This document shows, piece by piece, positions 21,961 through 34,605 of a DNA stretch of 64,000 nt (its first letter is position 1; each line of letters opens with the position of its first letter). The notes under the pieces are model-generated. The model was not told where the DNA came from. It saw nothing but the letters and a program-made list of their open reading frames with translations, and did not search any database. Made by a program: the position numbers and the translations under genes. This DNA comes from Portunus trituberculatus (taxonomy: Eukaryota; Arthropoda; Malacostraca; Decapoda; Portunidae). The stretch is taken from NCBI RefSeq assembly GCF_017591435.1, contig NC_059268.1:4126481-4190480 (forward strand), given 5' to 3'.

Positions 21961-24206
21961 TATACTAATATAGATGGGATACTGTCAAGTAGATTGGAAT
22001 TGCAAGACTATATGATAGTGGAGAAGCTTGATATAGTGTGTTTGACTGAGACAAAATTGCATGGAAAAACAAAGATAAATTTGGATAATAAATATAATAT
22101 ATGGAGAAAGGATAGAGAGTAAAGGTGGAGGAGGAGTTATGATTATGACGAAGAAAGAAAGAAATGTGGATAAGGTTTGGTATGGGAAGAACAATGCAGA
22201 AGTGATAAGCATAAGGATAAAAAGTGATGGAAAAGAATTAATAATCATGGTGACCTATGTACCTCCTAAAACAAATTCTTGGACATTAATGGAATACGAC
22301 AATATGATCAAGGATACTTTACAGTTTGGAAAGTGTATTATCTGGAAAAAGAAAGGTGATACTAGTAGGAGATTTTAATTGTAAGGAGGTGGATTGGGAA
22401 AATCTAGTAAGTGGTGTTGGAGAGGAAGCATGGGGAGAGAGATTTCTTAATCTAATGATGGAAAATATGATGGAACAGAGGGTGAAGGAAAATACTAGAT
22501 ATAGAGGAGATGATGAACCGGCTAGACTGGATTTGGTGTTAACAAGAGAAGTGTACCTATGTGGAGATATACAATACAAGTGTCCTTTGGGAAAGAGTGA
22601 TCATGTGGTTATGGAAATGCAAATAGCAACAACACAGCGAAGGAAGGACGAGACATACAGGAGTGGTAGATTGAATTATAGAAAGATGGACACAGAAAGT
22701 TTGAAAAATTATTTCAGAAAATTAGATTGGGAGGAGATGTTACAAATCAGAGAAGTGCAAAAGAAATATGAGATTTTTATGAAATATTATAAAGAAGGAG
22801 TTATGAAATTTGTACCAAAGTATAAACCGAGAGAGGAAGGAAGAAAGGATTGGTTTAATGCAACTTGTGTTAAGGTTAAGGAAAAGAGATATGTGCTTGG
22901 AAAAGATGGAAAAGAGCAGGAATATACTAAATAAGGAGAATTATAGAGTGGCGAGAAATGAGTATGTGAGGGTAAGGAGGGAGGAAGAAAGAAAATTTGA
23001 AAAAGATATTGTAGACAAGAGTAAGGAACATCCAAAATTGTTTTACAGGTTCATAAATGGTAAACTTAAAAGAGAGAGTCCATTGAAAGATTAAAAGGAG
23101 AGCAAGGGATAGTAGATGACCCTAAGAATATAGCGGAATTGCTAAATAATAGGTTTCAGCAAGTATTTACTGAAGAAACAATGTTTGTAAAGCCTCAGAA
23201 TGTACAAGGAAATGTGCACATGGATGACATTAAGATACCTAAAAAGGAGTTATATAAAATGTTGGAGGAACTTAAAGATGATAAAGCGATGGGACCAGAT
23301 GAAGTTTCAGGAAAATTATTGAAGGAGTGTAGAGAATTGATTGATCCATTATATGATATTATAAGGTGTTCATTAGAAACAGGGGAAGTACCAGTAGAGT
23401 GGAAGAGAGCTGAAGTGGTGCCCATTTATAAGGGAGGTAGTAAGGAAGAGCCTCTTAACTATAGACCTGTGTCTCTAACAAGTGTGGTCGGTAAGATTTG
23501 TGAGAGGGTGATAAAGAAATATTGGATACGGTTCCTGGAGGATCATAAGTTATTATCGGATCATCAATTTGGCTTCAGGAAAGGAGGTCATGTGTAACAA
23601 ATCTACTGAGCTTTTATTCAAGAGTGGTTGACAAAATACAAGAGAGAGAGGGATGAATGGACTGTGTATATTTGGATTTAAAGAAAGCTTTTGACAAGGT
23701 ACCTCACAAGAGACTGTTATGGAAAGTAGAGATTTATGGAGGACTGAAAGGAAAAGTGTTAAAGTGGATGGAAAACTACTTGAGATGGAGGGAGATAAGA
23801 ACAGTAATAAGGGATGCAAAGTCGGACTGGTTGGTGGTGAAGAGTGGAGTCCCACAAGGCTCAGTGCTGGCACCAATACTTTTCCTTGTATATATTAATG
23901 ACATGCCAGAGGGTGTAAACAGTTATATTAATTTGTTTGCGGATGATGCGAAGTTGTGTAGGTGTGTGAAGAATGAAGAAGATTGTGAAATTTTACAGGC
24001 AGACCTGGATAAGATTTGGGAGTGGAGCAAGAGGTGGCAAATGGAATTTAATCTGAGCAAAAGTCATGTGATGGAGATGGGGAAGAGTGGAAGACGGCCA
24101 AGAGGGTCATATAAGATGGGTGAAGAAGTAGTGTTGAAAAAGGTGGAAAAGGAAAAGGATTTCGGAGTGATAATACAAGACCATGGGCAGTTTGAGGCTC
24201 ATATAG

Positions 24207-25697
24207 GAAGGGGACTTTACATAATAAACAGTGGTTTAATAGAAATCGTGAAGAAGCAAAAAAGAACAAAGAAAAGGCATGGAAGAAACTTAAGAAAAGC
24301 AGTGATGTATTATCAAGGGAAGGCTACAAAACAGCAAGAAATAGATATGTTGAAGTAAGGAGAACAGCACAGAAGGAATATGAACAGAGGGTGGTGGAAA
24401 ACTGTGATAGTGACCCAAAAATATTTTATAAATTCATAAATGGAAAACTAAATAAAAGGGAGGCAATAGAAAAGGTAAAAAATGGGGAAGAAGTATATGA
24501 AGATGCTGGAGATATAGCTGAAATTTTGAATGACAACTTTTTCAAAGTGTTTACAAAGGAGGAGCATTTTATGGGAGGAAGGCCTACGGAAATAAAGCAA
24601 ATCCAGGACATCATGGTTACTAAGGAAGATGTAAGGAAAATTATAAGCAATCTGGATATTAATAAATCAATGGAGCCTGATGGCATATCTGGGAGGTTGC
24701 TAAAAGAATGTAAGGATCAATTGTTGAACCCCATATTTGATATTGTGGATACCTCCATACGAACAGGATTAGTCTCGAAAGAGTGGAAAAGAGCTGACAT
24801 TGTGCCTATATATAAGAATGGTAGTAGAATGGAACTGCTAAATTATAGACCAGTATCGTTGACTAGTATATTGTGCAAGGTATGTGAAGAAGTAATTAAA
24901 GCTAAGTGGAGTGAGTATCTAGAAAGTGAAAACATTTTGAGTGAAAGGCAGTTTGGTTTCAGAAAAGGAAGATCGTGTGTATCCAATTTATTATGTTTTT
25001 ATTCAAGAGTGACTGACATACTGCAACATAGAGAGGGATGGGTGGATGCTATCTACCTGGACTTGAGAAAGGCCTTTGATAAAGTACCACACAATAGACT
25101 GATGTGGAAACTAAAGATGACTGGAGGAGTAAATGATAAACTAGCAAAATGGATGGAAAATTACTTAATGGGAAGAGATGAGAACAGTGGTGAGAGGAAA
25201 GAAGTCCAGTGGAAGAAGGTAACCAGTGGAGTTCCACAAGGGTCAGTGCTGGGTCCCATCATGTTTTTAATTTATGTTAATGATATGCCAGTAGGAATTG
25301 ACAGTTATATGAACATGTTTGCGGACGATACTAAAATTATGAGGAGAGTAAAGAATGTGGAAGATTGTAACAAGTTACAGGAAGATCTTGATAAAATATA
25401 TGAGTGGAGTAAAGAGTGGCAGATGGAATTTAATATAGACAAGACCCATGTTATGAAAATGGGAAGAAGTAGATACAGACCAAACTGGGATTACAGACTG
25501 GGTGATGAGAAAATTAAAGAGACCAATGAGGAGAAAAACTTAGGAGTAACCGTGCAATAAATAAACTGAGCAGTCATGTCGTTGACGGGGTGTGTGTCAA
25601 TCAGATGAAAGAGAGATATGACAGGAAAGGACAAGGAGACAGGACACAGAGAGCTTAGCTCGGGCCCTGTAATACACAAATAGGTAAATACACACAC
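24207..25697 (+). mobile_element. CR1-type LINE copy, subfamily 3, with the most intact RT
   Basis: Begins in the EN-RT linker (WFNRNREEAKKNKEKAWKKL in the frame from about 24230). It carries the long open RT frame at 24391-25560 and then only about 60 bp of degraded C-terminal sequence before a normal 3' end (CGGGCCCTGTAATACACAAA, TAGGTAAATACACACAC). The whole CR1 C-terminal region after LGVTVQ is deleted. Amino-acid differences from the neighbouring copies show a separate subfamily. Confidence 0.85.
24391..25560 (+). pseudogene. CR1 reverse transcriptase, longest open RT frame in the window
   Basis: An uninterrupted 389-residue frame. Order of motifs: YKFINGKLNKREAIEKV (linker), INKSMEPDGISGRLLKECK, WKRADIVPIYKNG, LLNYRPVSLTSILCKVCE, QFGFRKGRSCVSNLLCFYSR, AIYLDLRKAFDKVPH (first catalytic D), SGVPQGSVLGPIMFLIYVND, MNMFADDTKIMRR (FADD catalytic pair) and WQMEFNIDKTHVMKMGRS, ending LGVTVQ. 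RT copies element RNA at the nicked target. The catalytic residues are intact, but the element lacks its 5' half and the C-terminal region, so it is classed as a fragment. Note ME instead of MG in the usual GPD motif. Confidence 0.85.
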
Positions 25698-28600
25698 TCC
25701 GCGCTCCGTGGAGAGCGGACGTGCCTGTTTGAGAGTAGTCATAACACTCCACACATAAACAATGTGCTTGAGTGAGAATCATTAGTACAAAAGGGCAACC
25801 AGAGCGAGTGAACAAGTGTACAGAGTGAACGTAGCCAGGTGGCATGTACATAAGAGTGATCGGAGGTGTTGGAACCTCCATTAAACGACAGAGAAACCAC
25901 ACAAAGGCCAGCCATAAACAGCCATGATCCCACCACACACAAAGCTACCAGGCCTGACAGTGACCACCACACACCCACATGCTCCCAGGAAGAGTGAAAT
26001 GAAATGGATAGACCCGTGAAATAAGTTACCAAATTCAAAATATGCCGATGAGGCCCAGGAGCAAAACCAAAAGTAACCATTCAAAATATGAGTCCATCAT
26101 CAACAGGGGCAACAATGCAAGGTAGATTGGTAATGTAGAAAAGAAATTTGAGGAGTTGGTGAAGGAATTAAAAGTTCAGAGGAGTGAGGAGGAGCAGGAT
26201 AGAGAATTCCAAGGTTTTGAAGGAAAGAGTCAAGAGACTGGAGGAAAATGAAAAACGATTGGTGGATGAGAATGCACACTTGAGAGTGGAGGTTGAAAAA
26301 TATAAGAGACGGTTGGAGAAAATGGAGAAAGTCGTAAAGGAGAAAGATGACTTTAAGGAAATGATCAGTGAGCAAATGAAAGGTTTAAAGGGAAGTGGGA
26401 ACTGAAGAAAACACAATGGACTGAGTCGAGGGAAGCAGAGATGGATGGATTATAAGAAATAATTAAAGATCAGTTGAATGAAGACAAAAAAGAAAGGTCT
26501 AAGGAACTGGTTAAAGTTATGAAGAATAAGGAAACATTGATAAGAAATATAGTAGAAAAGAAGAAGAGTGTGTTAATATTTGGGATGACAGAACAAAATA
26601 TAACATATAAGCCTAAGAGAATTAAAGAAGAATTAAAACAGTAAGAGATCTGTTAAAAATCTAAATGATGATGAAAAAAGACCTACAAGAAGAAGTGGAA
26701 GAGATCCATAGACTGGGTCCGTATAAGGAGGAGTAAAAGACCGATTAAAGTAGTACTGAAGTCACAACAATCTGGAGGACATTTTATATAGAACATCAAA
26801 ATTAAGAGATAGAAGGTTGTAAAGAGGTGTGTGAAAAAAATAGAAATGAGGAAGAGAGAAGATATAAGGAATTGTTGGAAGAGGCGAGAAGGAAAAATGA
26901 TGAGCGGTCTGAAGAGGAAAAGAAAAGTTTTTGGAGAGTTATAGGAGAGAGTGTCAAAAATGGTATGTGGAAAGAAGGAATGCAGAGGAACCCTAGAGGA
27001 GCAGTGGGTGGACCATAATGTATACTAATATAGATGGGATACTGTCAAGTAGATTGGAATTGCAAGACTATGTGATGATGGAGAAGCCTGATATAGTGTG
27101 TTTGACTGAGACAAAATTACATAAAAAAACAAAGGTAAATTTGGATAATAAATATAATATATGGAGAAAGGATAGAGAGTAAAGGTGGAGGAGGAGTTAT
27201 GATTATGACGAAGAAAGAGATAAATGTGGATAAGGTTTGGTATGGGAAGAACAAGCAGAAGTGATAAGCATAAGGTTAAAAAGTGATGGAAAAGAATTAA
27301 TAATCATGGTGACCTATGTACCTCCTAAAACAAATTCTTGGACATTAAGGGAATATGACAATATGATCAAGGATACTTTACAGAGTTTGGAAAGTGTATT
27401 ATCTGGAAAAGAAAGGTGATACTAGTAGGAGATTTTAATTGTAAAGAGGTGGATTGGGAAAATCTAGTAAGTGGTGTTGGAGAGGAAGCATGGGAGAGAG
27501 ATTCTTAATCTAATGATGGAAAATATGATGGAACAGAGGGTGAAGAAAATACTAGATATAGAGGAGATGATGAACCGGCTAGACTGGATTTGGTGTTAAC
27601 AGAGAAGTGTACCTATGTGGAGATATACAATATAAATGTCCTTTGGGAAGAGTGATCATGTGGTTATGGAAATGCAGATGGCAATAACACAGAAGGAGAT
27701 GAGACATACAGGAGTGGTAGATTGAATTATAGAAAGATGGACACAGAAAGTTTGAAAAATTATTTCAGAAAATTAGATTGGGAGATGTTACAAATCAGAG
27801 AAGTGCAAAAAAAAATATGAGATTTTATGAAATATTATAAAGAAGGAGTTATGAAATTTGTACCAAAGTATAAACCGAGAGAGGAAGGAAGAAAGGATTG
27901 GTTTAATGCAACTTGTGTTAAGGCTAAGGAAAAGAGAGATGTGGCTTGGAAAAGATGGAAAAGAGCAGGAATATACTAAATAAGGAGAATTATAGAGTGG
28001 CAGAAATGAGTATGTGAGGGTAAGGAGGAGGAGGAAAGAAAATTTGAAAAGATATTGTAGACAAGAGTAAGGAACATCCAAAATTGTTTTACAGGTTCAT
28101 AAATGGTAAACTTAAAAGAGAGTCCATTGAAAGGTTAAAAGGAGAGCAAGGGATAGTAGATGACCCTAAGAATATAGCGAATTGCTAAATAATAGGTTTC
28201 AACAAGTATTTACTAAAGAAAAAATGTTTGTAAAGCCTCAGAATGTAGAAAGAAATGTGCTCATGGATGACATTAAGATACCTAAAAAGGAGTTATATAA
28301 AATGTTGGAGGAACTTAAAGATGATAAAGCGATGGGACCAGATGAAGTTTCAGGCAAATTATTGAAGGAATGTAGAGAAGAACTTATAGATCCATTATAT
28401 GATATTATAAGGTGCTCATTAGAAACCGGGGAAAATACAGGTAGAGTGGAAAAGAGCTGAAGTGGTGCCCATTTATAAGGGAGGCAGAAAGGAAGAGCCT
28501 CTTAACTATAGACCTGTGTCTTTAACAAGTGTGGTCAGTAAGATTTGTGAGAGGGTGATCCTGGAGGATCATAAGTTATTATCGGATCATCAATTTGGCT

Positions 28601-29791
28601 TTAGGAAAGGGAGGTCTTGTGTAACAAATCTACTGAGCTTTTATTCGAGAGTGGTTGACAAAATACAAGAGAGAGGGGGATGGATGGACTGTGTAAATTT
28701 GGATTTAAAAAAAGCTTCTGACAAGGTACCTCACATGAGTCTGCTATGAAAATTAGAGATTTATGGAGGACTGAAGGGAAAAGTGTTAAAGTGGATGGAA
28801 AACTACTTGAGATGGAGGGAGATGAGAACGGTAATAAGGGATGCAAAGTCGGACTGGTTGGTGGTGAAGAGTTGAGTCCCACAAGGTTCAGTGCTGGCAC
28901 CAGAGGGAGTAAACAGTTATATTAATTTGTGTAGGTGTGTGAAGAGTGAAGAAGATTGTGAAATTTTACAGGCAGATCTGGATAGGATTTGGGAGTGGAG
29001 CAAGAGGTGGGAGATGAAATTTAATCTGAGCAAAAGTCAAGTAATGGAAATGGGGAAGAGTGGAAGACGGCCAAGAGATTCATATAAGATGGGTGAAGAA
29101 GTAGTGTTGAAAAAGGTGGAAAAGGAAAAGGATTTGGGAGTGATAATACAAGACCATGGGCAGTTTGAGGCTCATATTGACAAGATGTTTGGAGAAACAT
29201 ATAATTTGATTAGAAATATTGGATTAGCCTTTCATTATATGGATAAAGATATGATGAAGAAATTAATTAGTACGGTAATTAGACCAAGATTGGAATATGC
29301 TGGGGTGGTTTGGTCCCCTTATAAAAAGAAGCATATAAGGAAGCTGGAGAGATTGCAGAGAATGGCAACAAAAATGGTTCTAGAACTGGCAGAAATGACC
29401 TATGAGGAGATTAAAAGAAATTAATTTGCTTACCTTGGAACAAAGAAGAGAAAGAGGGGATTTAATACAGGTTTATAAACTGTTGAACGGTTTGGATGAA
29501 GTGGATAATGACCAAACGATGTTGAGAGAAGAAAATTTAAATCGAACTACGAGATTGCATAGTAAAAAGATACCCAAGGGAATATGCTTGAAGGATGTGA
29601 AGAAATATAGTTTCCCACAGAGATGTGTGAAGGTGTGGAATAGTTTGAGTGAGGAGGTGGTGTCAGCGAGGACTGTGCATAGTTTTAAAGGAAAGTTGGA
29701 TCTGTGTAGATATGGAGACAGGGCCACACGAGTATGATACCCAGGCCCTGCAAAATTACAAATAGGTGAATACAACTAGGTGAATACACAC
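25698..29791 (+). mobile_element. CR1-type LINE copy, subfamily 2, full length
   Basis: About 4.1 kb, from the 5' end (CCGCGCTCCGTGGAGAGCGG after a short ACACAC) to the tail AGGTGAATACAACTAGGTGA. It has a 5' UTR to about 26090, coiled-coil ORF1 (26120-26640), ORF1 C-terminal domain (26650-27018), TAATG overlap, EN (27018 to about 27780), linker, RT (28182-28970) and C-terminal region (28891-29737: RPRLEYAGVVWSPYKKKH, FPQRCVKVWNSLSEEVVSAR). Many one-base deletions disrupt all frames, and RT has internal deletions near 28555 and in the FADD region near 28925, where the catalytic motif itself is missing. It is not active. Confidence 0.88.
27016..27020 (+). promoter_or_regulatory. TAATG stop-start overlap between ORF1 and ORF2
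   Basis: The ORF1 frame ends RNPRGAVGGP then TAA (27016-27018), and ATG (27018-27020) opens the endonuclease frame MYTNIDG. It is conserved with the copy at 21956-21960, which suggests it is an ancestral feature of subfamily 2. Confidence 0.65.
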
Positions 29792-32700
29792 AAGTAGAAG
29801 AAATAAACAAAATGGGACCATATCAAGATGGAAAAACGAGACCAATTGAAATACTACTAAAATCACAAGCAGCAACAGAAGAAATATTATATAGAACAAC
29901 TAAACTCAGAGAAACAAAAGGCTCCAGGGATATCTATATAAAGAAAAATAGAAATGAGGAAGAAAGGAAGAGATACAATGAACTGGCAGCAGCAGTAAGG
30001 GAAAAGAATAATGAAAGGTCAGAAGAGGAAAAAAAAGGCATTTTTTTGAGAGAATTCTAGGAGACAGGATAAGGAAATGGTATATAAACGAGAAGGAAGA
30101 GAAAAAAGTGGAACAAGTTTAACTAAAAATGATAAAGGCAAAAGACTAAAAATGATGTATACGAACAAAGACGGGGTTTTATCAAGTAAACTAGAATTAA
30201 GAGATTACATAAAGAAAGAAAATCCAGACATTGTATGCCTGGCTGAAACAAAACTAAATAAGGCAATAAGTATAATAGGTATAATGTATAAAGAAGAGAC
30301 AGAGTGGGTAAAGGAGGAGGAGGAGGAGTCATGATTATGTTAAGGAAGGAGACAGTGATAAACCAAGTGGAATGTGAGGAAGGAAAAGCAGAAGTATTGT
30401 ATGTTAAGATGCATATTAATAAAAAAGAGTTAACAATCATTGTAACATATGTGCCACCAAAATCAAATTCATGGACCAATCAAGAATATAAAGACATGAT
30501 AGATGAAACAATAAGGAGTCTAACGAGAATTGTTAAAGAAAGGAAAAAAGTTATATTAGTAGGAGATTTCAACTGTAAGGAGGTGGACTGGGAAAATTAT
30601 GAAAGTGGTATGGGGGAAGAAGCCGGGGGAGAAAGATTCTTGAACCTAATGATAGACAATATGATGGACCAGAGAGTAAAGGAATGCACAAGATTCAGAG
30701 GAAACGAGAGGCAGATTGGACCTAGTTTTTACAAGGGGTATACAAATGAATGATGATATAAGATATAAGTGCCCATTGGGAAAGTGACCATGTAATATTA
30801 GAAATAGATATAGAAGAGGGAAAGGAAGATAGAGATGATTCATACAAAGGAGACCGATTAAATTACAGAAAATCTGATATTGAGAATCTCAAGAACTATT
30901 TAAAAAACGTAAACTGGGAGGGGATGGAAAACTCAGAGACAATGCAAGAGAAATATAACTTATTTTTGGAAATATACAAAAAAGGAGTCAGGGAATATGC
31001 CCCGAAATATAGACCTAAAGAAAAAGGAAAGAAAGATTGGTTTAATGCAAGGTGTGCTAGGGCAAAGGAGAAACAAGATGGAGCATGGAAAAGGTAGAGG
31101 AGAAATAGAAATCCAGCAAATAAAGAAAACTTCAAGGCAGTGAGAAATGAATATGTTAAGGTGAGGAAAGAAGAGAAAAAGAACTTCAAAAAGGACATTG
31201 TCTAAAAATGTAAGGAACAACCAAAATTGTTCTATAGATTCATAAATGGAAAAATTAGGCAAAGAGAAACAATAGAAAGGTTAAAATGAGAGAACGGGAT
31301 GGTGGAAGACCCAAAAAGTATGGCAGAACTATTAAATAATAAATTCCAGGAGGTCTTTACTAAGGAATCCAAATTTGAAAGGCCAGATAGAGAGACAATC
31401 TATATGGAAGAGATTAAAGTAACCAAGCTTGAAATAAAAGAGTTAATGAAGGAACTGGATGAAGAGAAGGCAATGGGACCAGATGAAGTCTCAGGCAGAA
31501 TACTGAAAGAATGTAGGGAAGAACTAGCACATCCTATATACAACATCATAAAATGCTCAATAGAAAATGGAACAGTACCAGTAGAATGGAAAAGAGCTGA
31601 GGTGGTTCCCATATATAACAGTGGAAGGAAGGAAGAACCTTTAAATTACAGACCGGTATCACTAACTAGTCTAATATGCAAGATGTGTGAAAGAATAATA
31701 AAGAAACAATGGATAAAGTTCCTTGAAGACAACAAATTAATATCAAATAGCCAATTTGGTTTTAGAAAAAGATGGTCGTGTGTAACTTATTTATTGAGTT
31801 TCTATTCTAGAAAAGTTGATAGAGTACATGAGAGAGAGAGAGATGGGTTGACTGTATTTATTTGGATTTTAAAAAGGCATTTCATAAAGTGCCACATGCA
31901 AGATTACTATGGAAGTTAGAGGAGAAGGGTGGCTTAAAAGAAAGTGCATTGAGATGTATAGAAAATTATTTGAGGGGGAGAGAAATAAGGATGGTAGTTA
32001 AGGATATGAAGTCCAAGTGGAGAGCAGTAGAAAGCGGAGTTCCACAGGGGTCAGTATTGGCACCAATACTTTTCCTCATTTATATTAACGACATGCCAGA
32101 AGGAGTGAGCAGCTACATAAATCTGTTTGCAGATTATACGAAACTGTGGAGAGTTATAAAGCAAAAGGAGGATTGTGAAATACTGCAAGAACACTTAAAT
32201 AAGATCTGGGAATGGAGTAAAAAAGTGGGAAATGAAATTCAATGTGAACAATAGCCATGTCATGGAAATGGGAAAGAGTGAAAGATGACCTGTGGGAATC
32301 TATGAGATGGGAGATGGAGTAGAACTGGAGCAAGTTAAAAAGGAAAAGGACTTAGGAGTGATGATGGAAGAAAACAATCAACCAGTAAGCCATATTGATC
32401 AAATTTTTTAGAGAAACATATAATTTGCTAAGGAATATTGGAATAGCATTTCACTTCATTGACAAAGAAATAATGAAGAAATTCATAAGTACTATAATAA
32501 GGCCCAGATTGGAATATGCAGGAGTAGTGTGGACCCCTCATAAAAAGAAACACATAAGGAAATTGGAGACTACAAAAAATGGCTACAAGAATTATTCCAG
32601 AATTTGAAGGGATGACATATGAGGAGAGACTAAAGGATATGGATCTACCAACCCTGGAACAAAGAAGGGAGAGAGGAGACCTGATACAAGTTTATAAATT

Positions 32701-32998
32701 GATCAACGGAATGGACCAAATGGATAATGAGAAACTGATCCTGAGAAGAATATGACATCCGAAGCAGATCGCATAGTAAAAAGCTGAGAAAAGAAGATGT
32801 CTGAGAGATGTTAAAAACATAGTTTCCCGCAAAGATGTATTGAAATGTGGAACAGTTTAAATGAAGAAGTAGTGTCTACAACGAGTGTGCATACTTTTAA
32901 AGTAATATTGGATAAGTGTAGATATGGAGACGTGGCAACACGAGCATAAAGCCCAGGCCCTGTAAAACTACAACTAGGTAAATACATCTAGGTAAATA
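29792..32998 (+). mobile_element. CR1-type LINE copy, subfamily 1, 5'-truncated in ORF1
   Basis: Starts in the ORF1 C-terminal domain (MGPYQDGKTRPIEILLKSQ) immediately after the tail of the previous copy. EN frame 30304-30753 (MLRKETVINQVE, VTYVPPKSNSW, VGDFNCKEVDWENYE), linker 30900-31290, RT 31299-32254 (GPDEVSGRILKECREEL, YRPVSLTSLI, then HKVPHARLL, SGVPQGSVLAPILFLIYIND). The active site reads LFADYTKLW, where FADD has become FADY, so the RT would be catalytically dead. The C-terminal region and tail follow (two GGTAAATAC units). Confidence 0.88.
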
Positions 32999-33024
32999 CA
33001 CACACACACACACACACACACACA
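32999..33024. repeat. (AC)n microsatellite
   Basis: About 13 AC units between two plus-strand CR1 copies. Confidence 0.97.
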
Positions 33025-33629
33025 TATTGATAGAATTTTTAGAGAAACATATAATTTGCTAAGGAATATTGGAGTAGCATTTCACTACATGGACAAAGAA
33101 ATAATGAAGAAATTGATAAATACTATAATAAGACCCAGATTGGAATATGCAGGAGTAGTGTGGACCCCTCATAAAAAGAAACACATAAAAAATTGGAGGC
33201 TACAAAAATGGCTACAAGAATGGTCCCAGAACTTGAAGGGATGACATATGAGGAGAGACTAAAGGCTATGGATCTACCCACCTTGGAACAAAGAAGGGAG
33301 AGAGGAGACCTGATACAAGTCTATAAATTGATCAACGGAATGGACCAAGTGGATAATGAGAAACTGATCCTGAGAGAAGAATATGACACCAAGCACAAGA
33401 TCGCATAGTAAAAAGCTGAGAAAGGAAGATGTCTGAGAGATATAAAAAATATAGTTTCCAGAGATGTATTGAGACGTGGAACAGTTTAGATGAAGAAGTA
33501 GTGTCTGCAACGAGTGTGCACACTTTTAAAGTAAGATTGGATAAGTGTAGATATGGAGATGGGGCCACACGAGCATAAAGCCCAGGCCCTGTAAAACTAC
33601 AACTAGGCAAATACAACTAGGTAAATACA
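33025..33629 (+). mobile_element. CR1-type LINE copy, last 600 bp
   Basis: A 5'-truncated copy starting ATATTGATAGAATTTTTAGA right after the AC tract. The frames at 33056-33244 and 33193-33408 contain RPRLEYAGVVWTPHKKKH and LPTLEQRRERGDLIQVYK. It ends with the GGCAAATAC/GGTAAATAC tail that directly joins the full-length copy at 33630. Confidence 0.88.
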
Positions 33630-33765
33630 CGAGACGCGGTCGAGGAAGGACGCAATACCGTCGCTCCCGAGAATCAGCTGACCTTCACTACCTTTGTTTG
33701 GGTTTGCAGTGGCCTGGGCGATTAGTGTGGACTCGTTTTTTTCATGAATACAGTGTTACAAAATC

Positions 33766-34209
33766 ATGAGTGAGAAAGAGATTCCATCTAAATGCAGGTA
33801 TGAGACACGGGAAAGAATGAAAGCTGATGATGACTATGTTGGTGAGGGAGAAAGAGCATTCCAATGCTTTGATACGGCGCCTACTTCACTATTTGATATA
33901 GTCTTAACTATCAAACGTAAATTAGATAAATTGATAAAGGAGAGTATGGGAATGAAAGAGAATGAAGAACAGGATAAAGAGCTCCAGAAATTGAAAGAAA
34001 GGATAAAAAGAGTGGAAGAAAACGAAACTAGGCTAAGAACCGAAAATGAAGATTTAAAAGTGCAAATAGCTAACTACAAGAAATTGATGGAAGAAGGACT
34101 CGGTAAAGCCGAGAAAGAAAAAGAGAAGCTAAAAGATCTAGTTAACAAAGAAGAAGAAAGAGTACAAGACGTGATTAAAAAGAAGTACAGCATGGAGAAT
34201 CCAAGATAA
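33766..34209 (+). pseudogene. CR1 subfamily 1 ORF1 coiled-coil protein
   Basis: A 147-residue frame starting MSEKEIPSKCRYETRERMKA. After a short acidic N-terminus, residues 45-135 are a heptad-rich coiled coil (IKRKLDKLIKESMG, ELQKLKERIKRVEENETRL, NYKKLMEEGLGKAEKEKEKL). It stops early at KKKYSMENPR, where the sister copy on the minus strand at 61180 continues, so a frameshift near 34195 truncates it. Role by family: RNA-binding chaperone of the LINE ribonucleoprotein. Confidence 0.75.
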
Positions 34210-34604
34210 GAAAGACAAGGAATCATTTCAGGAAGTATTTCAAGAACAGTTAAAAGAAAGAGATGAAAATATGACAAACAAAATGATAGGAGTCCTCAAG
34301 AAAAAAGAAAATTTAGTAAGAGAAATTGCAGAAAAAAAAGTGTAATTATTTTTGGACTGAAAGAAAAAAATGTTAAATATAGACCAAGAAGGGAAAAAGA
34401 CGAAATGAAATCAGTAAAAGACCTACTAAAACATCTAAATGACGAGGATAGACAGAACTTAGAAGAGGAAGTAGAAGAAATCCATAGAATGGGACCATAT
34501 CAAGAAGGAACAGTGAGACCAATTAAGATATTACTAAAATCACAAGTAGCAGCAGAAGAAGTACTATATAGAAAAACAAAACTCAGAGAAATAGAAGGTT
34601 GCAA

Positions 34605-34605
<1 letters not shown>

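Larger units (their letters stand above)
20625..24206 (+). mobile_element. CR1-type LINE copy, subfamily 2, complete 5' end, 3' truncated
   Basis: Starts TCCGAGCTCCATGGAGAGCG, the same start as the copy at 25698, so this is the true 5' end. A 5' UTR of about 385 bp is followed by the coiled-coil ORF1 (21010-21573) and its C-terminal domain in shifted frames. A stop-start overlap TAATG follows at 21956-21960. Next come endonuclease (22139-22930: VTYVPPKTNSW, VGDFNCKEVDWENL, ARLDLVLTREV, GKSDHVVMEM) and RT (23139-24200: GPDEVSGKLLKECREL, YRPVSLTSVV, QFGFRKGG, AFDKVPHKRL, SGVPQGSVLAPILF, LFADDAKLCR). At 24206 it breaks off and a different CR1 subfamily begins without an AC tract. Confidence 0.88.
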
